DNA from: Flavicella sp964230805 | GTDB lineage: Bacteria > Bacteroidota > Bacteroidia > Flavobacteriales > Flavobacteriaceae | Reading direction: 5' to 3' | Length of the DNA: 64,000 bases | Assembly (NCBI GenBank): GCA_964230805.1 | Contig: CAXRIA010000027.1 | Coordinates: 1-64,000, forward strand | In this document: positions 23,749-31,740 of the stretch, piece by piece | Layout: each line of letters starts with the position of its first letter | Numbering within the stretch: position 1 is the stretch's first letter | Program-made: the position numbers and the translations under genes | The notes under the pieces: generated by a model | What the model was told of the DNA's origin: nothing | Databases searched by the model: none | Seen by the model: the letters and a program-made list of their open reading frames with translations, nothing else

Positions 23749-24306
23749 ATGAAAAATAGAATATACAAGCTATTCGCTATAATCACAGTAGTAGGTGCAT
23801 TTGCCTCATGTAGCGATGATAAAACAAAGCCAGCGTCGAGATACATGCCAGACATGTACACCTCAGTTGCCTATGAACCTTATGGAACCAATAATGTGCT
23901 TCCCAATGGGATGGATTCGCAGAAACCTGCAGCAGGAGCGATTGCAAGAGGGCAAGTGCCTTACGATTATGAAGATTCTACAGAGGGATATGAAGCCGCT
24001 AAAAAGAACCTAAAGTCTCCATTAACAGTACATGAATTGAATAGTGAAAAAGGCAAATCTCTATACGGAATATATTGTGTGATTTGTCATGGTAAAAAAG
24101 GGGACGGTCAGGGCTATTTGGTAAAGCGTGAAAAGTTTTTAGGAGTACCAAATTACAAAGACAGAGATATCACAGAAGGTAGTATTTACCATGTGTTGAT
24201 GTATGGTAAAAACTTAATGGGATCTCATTCCTCTCAATTGACAAGGGAAGAGCGTTGGCAAGTTGTGAACTACGTTCAAACACTAAGAAACAATTTATTA
24301 AAATAA
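23749..24306 (+). CDS. actE: alternative complex III monoheme cytochrome c lipoprotein ActE
   Basis: 185 residues from the ATG at 23749; an ATG at 23731 would overlap actD and add residues before the signal peptide. The signal peptide ends in a lipobox (GAFASC), so the protein is lipid-anchored outside the inner membrane. One heme site, CVICHGKKGDGQG, and a later MYGKNLMGSHSSQL segment with a candidate Met ligand mark a class I cytochrome c. In ACIII it docks with ActA and passes electrons on to the oxidase. Confidence 0.94.
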   Translation: MKNRIYKLFAIITVVGAFASCSDDKTKPASRYMPDMYTSVAYEPYGTNNVLPNGMDSQKPAAGAIARGQVPYDYEDSTEGYEAAKKNLKSPLTVHELNSEKGKSLYGIYCVICHGKKGDGQGYLVKREKFLGVPNYKDRDITEGSIYHVLMYGKNLMGSHSSQLTREERWQVVNYVQTLRNNLLK

Positions 24307-24367
24307 TAAAAAATTGATTTTTTAGGGTGTGTAGCTCGGAAAAATCAAGAACTCAAAACGAACAAAG

Positions 24368-25741
24368 ATGTATCAGTTTTCAGGTAAATTAAAAACATTC
24401 GCACTAGCATTGATGGCCATAGGAATTATTGGAATTGCTATTGGCTTTATCAACAGTCCTAGTTCGATTGATGAGGTAAAAGAAGAATTGCACAACGCAC
24501 ACAATACCCATGCAGCTCACGGTGCACATGCAGCAGTCGTATCCGAGCATGAAAATAATGAGCACCATGATGAAGTGTCTCATGGTTCAGAGGAAGCACA
24601 CGCTGAGGACAGTGCGCACGATTCGCACGCCGAGCATGTGTATCATCAACAAAAAAATAGACCATGGTCTGCCATTTATGTAGCCTTGTTCTTTTTTGTA
24701 GGAATTACATTGTTGGTATTGGCTTTTAACGCAATTCAAAGAGTGGCACAAGCAGGATGGTCAATCGTTTTATTTCGTGTTATGGAAGGAATCACAGGGA
24801 ATTTATTACCTGTAACTGTGATACTCCTTGTTTTCTTATTACTTGGTTCAGCGCATGTACATCATCTTTTTGTTTGGATGGAGCCAGGAACTGTGGATCC
24901 TACAAGTGATAATTACGATGCAATTATTGATGGAAAAAGCTGGTGGTTAAACGTGCCGGGTTGGTCCATCCGTGCGATTGTATACATTGTAGGTTGGAAT
25001 GTGTATAGACATTTGTCTAGAAAAGCATCTTTGGCGGAAGACAATGAGTCGAATTTGGCCAGTTACAAAAAGAATTTTAAGATGTCAGTGGCGTTCCTAG
25101 CCTTTTTCTTATTTACCGAATCTATGATGTCTTGGGATTGGATTATGTCATTAGATCCGCATTGGTTTAGTACCTTGTTTGGATGGTATGTATTGGCAAC
25201 TTTTTTGGTTTCTGCCGTAACGGTGATTGCCATAGTAACGGTTTATCTTAAATCAAAAGGATATCTAGAATTTGTAAACGACAGCCACATCCACGATTTG
25301 GCAAAATTCATGTTTGGATTTAGTATTTTTTGGACTTACTTATGGTTTTCTCAATTTATGTTGATTTGGTATGCCGACATGCCAGAGGAAACTACCTATT
25401 TTGTGCAACGCTTTGAAGAGTACAAATTGCCATTTTTAGGAATGATTCCAATGAACTTTATATTTCCAATTTTGTTGTTGATTAATAGTGATTACAAAAG
25501 GATTCCTCAATTTATAATTGGAGCAGGTGTTGTGGTGTTGTTAGGACATTATTTAGACGTGTTTGTGATGATTATGCCGGCAACTGTGGGAGGAGAGTGG
25601 TTTATTGGTGTACCTGAAATCGGCGCCCTATTGTTTTTTATAGGCTTGTTTATTTACACAACATTTACATCTCTGTCAAAGGCGCCGCTATTGGCGAAAG
25701 GAAATCCATTCTTGCACGAGAGTGAAACTTTTCACTACTAA
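24368..25741 (+). CDS. actF: alternative complex III membrane subunit ActF with His-rich loop
   Basis: 457 residues with about ten membrane helices, homologous to ActC but lacking the quinol site in known structures. The first helix (about 10-28) is followed by a strikingly His-rich hydrophilic segment at residues 42-93, with 14 His among 52 residues, before the second helix. The conserved helices carry HVHHLFVWM, ESMMSWDWIMSLDPHWFSTLFGWY and LWFSQFMLIWYADMPEE. It lies 36 bases ahead of coxB, so ACIII and oxidase genes are one operon. Confidence 0.94.
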   Translation: MYQFSGKLKTFALALMAIGIIGIAIGFINSPSSIDEVKEELHNAHNTHAAHGAHAAVVSEHENNEHHDEVSHGSEEAHAEDSAHDSHAEHVYHQQKNRPWSAIYVALFFFVGITLLVLAFNAIQRVAQAGWSIVLFRVMEGITGNLLPVTVILLVFLLLGSAHVHHLFVWMEPGTVDPTSDNYDAIIDGKSWWLNVPGWSIRAIVYIVGWNVYRHLSRKASLAEDNESNLASYKKNFKMSVAFLAFFLFTESMMSWDWIMSLDPHWFSTLFGWYVLATFLVSAVTVIAIVTVYLKSKGYLEFVNDSHIHDLAKFMFGFSIFWTYLWFSQFMLIWYADMPEETTYFVQRFEEYKLPFLGMIPMNFIFPILLLINSDYKRIPQFIIGAGVVVLLGHYLDVFVMIMPATVGGEWFIGVPEIGALLFFIGLFIYTTFTSLSKAPLLAKGNPFLHESETFHY

Positions 25742-25777
25742 ACCTTAAAATAAATTAAAAAAAAATAGATAGAACCT

Positions 25778-26848
25778 ATGTTAGCTTTATTTTACATTTT
25801 TATTGCTGTCGCCGTTTCCATTGGAATTTGGCAGGTCAACAAATTGCTACGTTTCACAAAGAAAACAATAACAGACGAAAATAATCAAGAGCTTTTGGCT
25901 TTTGTGCAGTCAGAAGAGAACCCTTTGGCTACTGAAAAAAATAATGATTTACACGGAAAGTTTTTCTTAGCATTCTTAATTGCTTTCTACGCCTTGATGG
26001 CCTATTGTTTGATCTTTTTAAACGATATTATGTTGCCTGAATCTGCCTCAATAGAAGGTGAAAATGATGACAATCTGTTTTTGGTTTCCTTTGTGTTGAT
26101 TGGAATTGTTCAATTTGCGACGCAGGCAATGTTATTTTTCTTCTCGTACAAGTACCGTGGCGTTGGGAATAGAAAAGCCTTGTTTTATGCAGACAGTCAT
26201 AAGTTAGAATTGATTTGGACAACAATCCCTACGATTGTACTAACAGGTTTGATCGGTTATGGTTTGTACACTTGGAATACGGTGATGGATCTTTCTGATG
26301 TTGACGATCCTATTGTAGTAGAATTGTACGCCAAACAGTTTATTTGGGAAGCAAGATATGCGGGTGCTGACAATACGCTGGGAAGAGGAAATGTTCGAAA
26401 TATTGAAGGTATTAATACGATTGGTATTGATATGACTGATGAAAATGCAGCAGATGATATTCCTGTGCGTGAATTACATTTGCCAAAAGGAAGAAAAGTT
26501 GTTTTTAAATTCCGTTCTCAGGATGTTTTACACTCAGCATATATGCCTCATTTTAGAGCGCAAATGAATTGTGTTCCTGGTATGATTACTGAATTTGGTT
26601 TCACCCCAAAATTTACCACGGAGGAAATGAGGATGCAAGAAGAGACAGTTCGAAAAGTGGCTGGAATTAATAAAATAAGAAAGGAAAAAGGAGAAGATCC
26701 TTACGTTTTTGATTACCTCTTGCTCTGTAACAAAATTTGTGGAGCCTCACACTACAACATGCAAATGAAAATCGTAGTTGAAGAAGAAGCGGATTATTAC
26801 AGTTGGTTGAAAAAACAACCAACCATAGCAGAGTTGGTACAACAATAA
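25778..26848 (+). CDS. coxB: cytochrome c oxidase subunit II (CuA)
   Basis: 356 residues. A hydrophobic N-terminal segment is followed by the two subunit II membrane helices, then the soluble CuA domain. The CuA ligands are intact: His252 (VLHSAYMPHF) and Cys317, Cys321, His325 and Met328 (CNKICGASHYNM). It accepts electrons from the ACIII cytochromes. There is no C-terminal cytochrome c domain, so it is an aa3-type rather than true caa3 subunit II; ActA/ActE would supply the heme c. SCO at 6982 is the likely copper donor. Confidence 0.96.
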   Translation: MLALFYIFIAVAVSIGIWQVNKLLRFTKKTITDENNQELLAFVQSEENPLATEKNNDLHGKFFLAFLIAFYALMAYCLIFLNDIMLPESASIEGENDDNLFLVSFVLIGIVQFATQAMLFFFSYKYRGVGNRKALFYADSHKLELIWTTIPTIVLTGLIGYGLYTWNTVMDLSDVDDPIVVELYAKQFIWEARYAGADNTLGRGNVRNIEGINTIGIDMTDENAADDIPVRELHLPKGRKVVFKFRSQDVLHSAYMPHFRAQMNCVPGMITEFGFTPKFTTEEMRMQEETVRKVAGINKIRKEKGEDPYVFDYLLLCNKICGASHYNMQMKIVVEEEADYYSWLKKQPTIAELVQQ

Positions 26849-26881
26849 AATTTTTTTGATTAAAGAATAAAAAATAAGATT

Positions 26882-28633
26882 ATGTCAGAACATCATCATA
26901 AAGAAACGTTTGTAACTAAATATATTTTTAGTCAAGACCATAAAATGATTTCGAAGCAATTTTTGATTACCGGTATTATTATGGGGGTAATTGGAGTACT
27001 TATGTCTTTGTTGTTTCGTTTGCAATTGGCATGGCCAGACCATTCATTTACGCTGATTGAAGCCTTTCTTGGAAGTCATCAGACCGATGGCGTAATGGAT
27101 CCCGATATGTACTTGGCTTTGGTGACGATTCACGGAACCATTATGGTTTTCTTCGTATTGACAGCCGGATTGAGTGGGACATTTTCTAACTTGTTGATCC
27201 CATTGCAAATCGGTGCGCGAGACATGGCCTCTGGATTTATGAATATGATTTCCTATTGGTTGTTCTTTATCTCAAGTGTGATTATGGTGGTTTCCTTATT
27301 TGTGGAAGCGGGGCCTGCTTCAGCTGGATGGACAATCTATCCACCACTTAGTGCCTTGCCACAAGCCATTCCAGGTTCTGGAATGGGAATGACACTTTGG
27401 CTAGTATCTATGGCGATTTTCGTGGCCTCTTCGTTGATAGGATCATTGAACTATATTGTAACGGTGTTAAACCTGCGTACGAAAGGGATGAAAATGACTA
27501 GACTGCCTTTGACAATGTGGGCCTTTTTTATCACGGCCATTATTGGTGTGGTATCATTTCCAGTTTTGTTGTCCGCAGCCTTGTTGTTGATTTTTGACAG
27601 AAGTTTTGGAACATCCTTCTTCTTGTCTGATATTTTTATTTCAGGAGAAGTATTGCATTACCAAGGAGGTTCTCCCGTCTTATTTGAACATTTGTTTTGG
27701 TTTTTAGGACACCCAGAAGTATACATTGTGTTGTTGCCCGCTTTAGGGATAACCTCAGAAGTGATCGCAACAAACGCAAGAAAGCCAATTTTTGGATATC
27801 GTGCGATGATTGGTTCGATTATGGCGATTGCCTTTTTGTCGACCATTGTATGGGGACATCATATGTTTATATCAGGGATGAATCCTTTCTTAGGATCTGT
27901 GTTTACATTTACAACCCTATTGATCGCCATTCCATCAGCAGTAAAAGCATTTAACTACATTACCACGCTTTGGAAAGGGAACTTACAAATGAATCCAGCG
28001 ATGTTGTTTTCAATTGGTTTGGTTTCCACATTTATTACCGGAGGTTTGACAGGAATTGTTTTGGGAGACAGTGCCTTAGATATCAATGTACATGATACCT
28101 ATTTTGTGGTAGCACACTTTCATTTGGTAATGGGTATATCCGCGATTTATGGTCTGTTTGCAGGGGTGTATCACTGGTTCCCTAAAATGTATGGAAGAAT
28201 GATGAACAAAACATTGGGATATTGGCATTTTTGGATTACTGCGATAGCCGCTTATGGAGTGTTTTTTCCAATGCATTTTATCGGATTGGCAGGTTTGCCA
28301 CGTAGGTATTACACAAATACGGCATTTCCATTATTCGATGATTTGGCTGATGTAAACGTAGTAATGACCTTATTTGCGTTGTTAGGAGCTGGGGCTCAGC
28401 TTATTTTCTTGGTAAACTTCTTTATGAGTATTACGAGAGGAAAAAAAGCAAGCCAAAACCCATGGAGATCTACAACATTGGAGTGGACTACCCCAGTAGA
28501 AGCCATACACGGGAACTGGCCAGGTAAAATTCCAACAGTAGAACGTTGGCCATACGATTACAGCAAACCCGGGCATGACGAAGATTTTGTGATGCAAACT
28601 GTACCGTTGAAAGAAGGAGAAGAAGAATCATAA
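26882..28633 (+). CDS. coxA: cytochrome c oxidase subunit I
   Basis: 583 residues with twelve membrane helices. Heme and CuB ligands are present: HGTIMVFFV (low-spin heme), HPEVYIVLLP with the cross-linked Tyr, WGHHMF (CuB), and HDTYFVVAHFHLVMG with both heme ligands. It reduces oxygen to water and pumps protons. The HPEVY sequence in helix VI marks the A family. It is the last gene of the act-cox operon, ahead of a 14-bp terminator stem. Confidence 0.97.
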   Translation: MSEHHHKETFVTKYIFSQDHKMISKQFLITGIIMGVIGVLMSLLFRLQLAWPDHSFTLIEAFLGSHQTDGVMDPDMYLALVTIHGTIMVFFVLTAGLSGTFSNLLIPLQIGARDMASGFMNMISYWLFFISSVIMVVSLFVEAGPASAGWTIYPPLSALPQAIPGSGMGMTLWLVSMAIFVASSLIGSLNYIVTVLNLRTKGMKMTRLPLTMWAFFITAIIGVVSFPVLLSAALLLIFDRSFGTSFFLSDIFISGEVLHYQGGSPVLFEHLFWFLGHPEVYIVLLPALGITSEVIATNARKPIFGYRAMIGSIMAIAFLSTIVWGHHMFISGMNPFLGSVFTFTTLLIAIPSAVKAFNYITTLWKGNLQMNPAMLFSIGLVSTFITGGLTGIVLGDSALDINVHDTYFVVAHFHLVMGISAIYGLFAGVYHWFPKMYGRMMNKTLGYWHFWITAIAAYGVFFPMHFIGLAGLPRRYYTNTAFPLFDDLADVNVVMTLFALLGAGAQLIFLVNFFMSITRGKKASQNPWRSTTLEWTTPVEAIHGNWPGKIPTVERWPYDYSKPGHDEDFVMQTVPLKEGEEES

Positions 28634-28652
28634 TAAGATTCTTTCCGAATAC

Positions 28653-28689
28653 AAAAAAAGCCTAGCCATAGAATCGCTAGGCTTTTTTT
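28653..28689 (+). terminator. terminator of the act-cox operon
   Basis: Perfect 14-bp arms, AAAAAAAGCCTAGC (28653-28666) and GCTAGGCTTTTTTT (28676-28689), with a nine-base loop. The A and T tracts make it able to work in both directions. Confidence 0.92.
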
Positions 28690-28803
28690 GTTTTGGTAAT
28701 GTTTACCAAAAGCGGATGTAAATCATGGTAAGGTTCAATTTTCCGAGAAAGATTTTTCAAAGCGAAAATTTCCTATCTTCGTAGTACTCAAGTCCCGCTA
28801 GCG

Positions 28804-29826
28804 ATGAATGAAAATTTAAACCCAGAAAACACCAATTTTACCAATGAAGAAATGGATGTAGAAAAAAAGCTACGACCACTTTCTTTTGAAGATTTTACGG
28901 GGCAAGAACAGGCTTTGGAAAACCTTAAAATATTTGTAGAAGCCGCGAATAAGCGGGGTGAAGCATTGGATCATACGCTTTTTCATGGCCCTCCAGGACT
29001 CGGGAAAACAACATTGGCAAACATATTGGCAAACGAGCTTAATGTGGGGATAAAAGTAACCTCAGGACCGGTTTTGGACAAACCAGGAGATTTGGCAGGT
29101 CTCTTGACAGGTCTCGATGATAGGGACGTCTTGTTCATAGATGAAATTCATCGATTGAGTCCCGTTGTGGAGGAATATTTGTATTCGGCGATGGAAGACT
29201 ATAAAATCGATATTATGATTGAATCGGGTCCGAATGCACGCACTGTTCAATTGAACTTAGAGCCTTTCACCTTGATTGGCGCAACGACAAGATCCGGGAT
29301 GCTTACAGCCCCTATGCGAGCTAGATTTGGAATTAGTAGCCGTTTGGAATATTACAAAACAGATTTGCTGACGACTATTGTGCAAAGAAGTGCTTCGATC
29401 TTAGGAACGCCCATATCTATGGAAGCCGCCATTGAAATTGCTGGCAGAAGTCGCGGAACACCCCGAATTGCAAACGCTTTGTTGCGTCGTGTGCGTGATT
29501 TTGCGGAGATTAAGGGAAATGGTTCCATTACCATTGAAATTGCCAAATTTGGATTGCAAGCCTTGAACGTGGATGCACATGGCTTGGATGAGATGGACAA
29601 TAAAATACTAACGACTATTGTCGATAAATTTAAAGGAGGTCCCGTGGGCTTGTCAACTTTGGCAACAGCAGTGAGTGAAAATTCAGAAACGATTGAAGAA
29701 GTATACGAACCGTTTCTCATTCAGCAAGGTTTTATTTTACGAACGCCAAGAGGAAGAGAGGTAACAGATCTTGCCTACAAACACTTGGGAAGAACAAAAG
29801 AAAGAAATCAAGGAGAACTTTTTTGA
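28804..29826 (+). CDS. ruvB: Holliday junction branch migration helicase RuvB
   Basis: 340 residues, the usual length. Walker A GPPGLGKTT is at about 62-70, Walker B LFIDEIHRL follows, then the sensor I GATTR segment and the C-terminal winged helix (RTPRGREVTDLAY). RuvB is the AAA+ motor that drives branch migration with RuvA. A TATCTTCG at about 28773 is a near-consensus -7 element. The SulP gene starts 31 bases later and may be cotranscribed without functional relation. Confidence 0.98.
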   Translation: MNENLNPENTNFTNEEMDVEKKLRPLSFEDFTGQEQALENLKIFVEAANKRGEALDHTLFHGPPGLGKTTLANILANELNVGIKVTSGPVLDKPGDLAGLLTGLDDRDVLFIDEIHRLSPVVEEYLYSAMEDYKIDIMIESGPNARTVQLNLEPFTLIGATTRSGMLTAPMRARFGISSRLEYYKTDLLTTIVQRSASILGTPISMEAAIEIAGRSRGTPRIANALLRRVRDFAEIKGNGSITIEIAKFGLQALNVDAHGLDEMDNKILTTIVDKFKGGPVGLSTLATAVSENSETIEEVYEPFLIQQGFILRTPRGREVTDLAYKHLGRTKERNQGELF

Positions 29827-29857
29827 TAGCTACGACATCGGTTAGAAACAATCACAA

Positions 29858-31579
29858 ATGAAGAAATACATTCCCATTTTACAATGGATTTCCAAATACA
29901 ACCAAAACTTGTTGAAACAAGATGCTGTGGCAGGAATTACCGTAGGAATTGTATTGATACCTCAGGGAATAGCCTATGCTTTGATTGCAGGTTTGCCTCC
30001 TATATATGGTTTGTACACAGCCCTAATTCCACAAATAGTTTATGCCGTTTTAGGAACCTCTCCAAAAGTAGCCGTTGGACCAGTAGCCATGGATTCTTTA
30101 TTGGTTGCAGCAGGAATCGCAACGATTGCTACTACAGGAACAGAAAATACGGTTGCGATAGCCATACTTCTTGCTTTTATGGTGGGAGTAACCCAATTTT
30201 TATTGGGAGTTTTTCGACTCGGTTTTGTAGTGAATTTTTTGTCGAAACCGGTAATTAGTGGTTTTACATCTGCTGCAGCAATGATTATTGGCGTCAACCA
30301 ATTGCAAAATTTTTTCGGAATTTCCATCCCAAGAAGCAATCAAGTTCATGAAGTAGTCTTTCACTTTCTGAATAAGATCAATACCATCAATTGGCAAACT
30401 TTTGGCTTAGGAGCAGGAGCCATATTTTTGTTATTTCTATTCAAACGAATTCATAAAAGTATACCCGGGCCACTCATTGTTGTGATTTTGGGAATCCTTC
30501 TTTTAAAATTTTTTAACAGCTCTTTTGATGAAGTGGCAATCATTAAAGAAATTCCTTCAGGGCTTCCAAGTTTTGCGGTACCAGATTTTGATATTCAACA
30601 GTTTTCAGAGATTGTTAGCATTGCAGTAACCATTGCAATGATTGGCTTTTTAGAGACGGTATCTATTGGGAAATCTTTGGAGCGTAATGAAGACGTTATT
30701 CAGGTAAAGCCAAATCAAGAATTGATTGCGATTGGTTTGGGGAATATATTTGGATCGTTTTTTAAATCCTATCCTGCAACTGCGAGTTTTTCCAGATCCG
30801 CAGTCAACCAAGATGCCGGTGCACAAACAGGAATGGCTGCCTTTTTTTCTGTAGCCATTTTAATAGCAGTTCTGTTGTTTTTAACCCCTGTGTTTTACTT
30901 TTTACCCAAAACAATTTTGGCAGCCATTATTATTGTCTCGATACTTAAATTGATTGATTTTAAAGAAGCGAAGCGTTTGTGGAAATTGAATAAGATCGAT
31001 TTTTGGATGCTGTTGGTTACTTTTATCGGTACCATGTCTTTTGGTATCAAGGAAGGAATTGCATTGGGCGTTGGACTTTCTTTATGGATGGTTATTTTTA
31101 GAACGTCTAAACCTCATATTGCTGTTTTAGGGAGAATTCCCAATACCCAGTTTTTTAGAAATGTAAATCGATTTGATGATGTGGAAGTTCATCCAGAAGT
31201 TTTGATTGTGCGGTTTGATTCTCATTTGTATTTTGCAAATACCGATTATTTCAGAGAACAGTTGCGCGTACTTTCGCAGGAGAAAGGGCCTGCATTAAAA
31301 CTGATCATTATTGATGGAGAGTGTATCAATGGTTTGGATAGTACAGGGGCTACGATGTGGAACAATCGAATTGATTATTACGCGGAACAAGGAGTGAAAA
31401 TTTATTTTACTAATGTAAAAGGACCTGTACGAGATGCGATGACCAAAGCAGGAATTATTCAAAAAATTGGAATTGAAAACTGTTTCATGAGCAACGCAGG
31501 AGCGATGTCTTTTTACGAAACAGGAAATAGAGAAAGTCAACAAAAATTGTCGTCCTATATTGAACAGACAAATAGTTGA
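29858..31579 (+). CDS. SulP family anion transporter with STAS domain
   Basis: 573 residues: a SulP membrane domain (about 10-410, with GLPPIYGLYTALIPQIVYA and the GLGNIFGSFFKSYPATASFSRSAVN signature) and a cytoplasmic STAS domain (about 435-560) with IDGECINGLDSTGA. The family carries sulfate, bicarbonate or other anions; substrate cannot be read from sequence, and no carbonic anhydrase or sulfate-assimilation gene is adjacent. Start agrees with the family's KYIPILQWI opening. Confidence 0.93.
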   Translation: MKKYIPILQWISKYNQNLLKQDAVAGITVGIVLIPQGIAYALIAGLPPIYGLYTALIPQIVYAVLGTSPKVAVGPVAMDSLLVAAGIATIATTGTENTVAIAILLAFMVGVTQFLLGVFRLGFVVNFLSKPVISGFTSAAAMIIGVNQLQNFFGISIPRSNQVHEVVFHFLNKINTINWQTFGLGAGAIFLLFLFKRIHKSIPGPLIVVILGILLLKFFNSSFDEVAIIKEIPSGLPSFAVPDFDIQQFSEIVSIAVTIAMIGFLETVSIGKSLERNEDVIQVKPNQELIAIGLGNIFGSFFKSYPATASFSRSAVNQDAGAQTGMAAFFSVAILIAVLLFLTPVFYFLPKTILAAIIIVSILKLIDFKEAKRLWKLNKIDFWMLLVTFIGTMSFGIKEGIALGVGLSLWMVIFRTSKPHIAVLGRIPNTQFFRNVNRFDDVEVHPEVLIVRFDSHLYFANTDYFREQLRVLSQEKGPALKLIIIDGECINGLDSTGATMWNNRIDYYAEQGVKIYFTNVKGPVRDAMTKAGIIQKIGIENCFMSNAGAMSFYETGNRESQQKLSSYIEQTNS

Positions 31580-31699
31580 TTTTACGAATGAAGAAGATCC
31601 TGTAATGACCAGCAAACTAAGTTTTGTTCTTGTTTTTGTTACCGGTTTTTGTTTTTTAATTTTCCAACAGGCACCCTTTTAACTCTCAACAAAGAACAG

Positions 31700-31707
31700 T
31701 ACTTTTG
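31700..31707 (+). promoter_or_regulatory. -7 element of leuS
   Basis: TACTTTTG matches TAnnTTTG; transcription would begin near 31714. An in-frame ATG at 31705 overlaps the element and therefore cannot be the leuS start, supporting the ATG at 31741. No well-spaced TTG is seen upstream. Confidence 0.5.
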
Positions 31708-31740
31708 CATCGGAATAATGAATTATTTACAAGGAGCTCC

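Noticed and set aside
24491..24646. Misassembly or frameshift as cause of the His-rich tract in actF
   Set aside because: The frame is continuous from a good start into conserved helices on both sides, so it is a true part of the protein.
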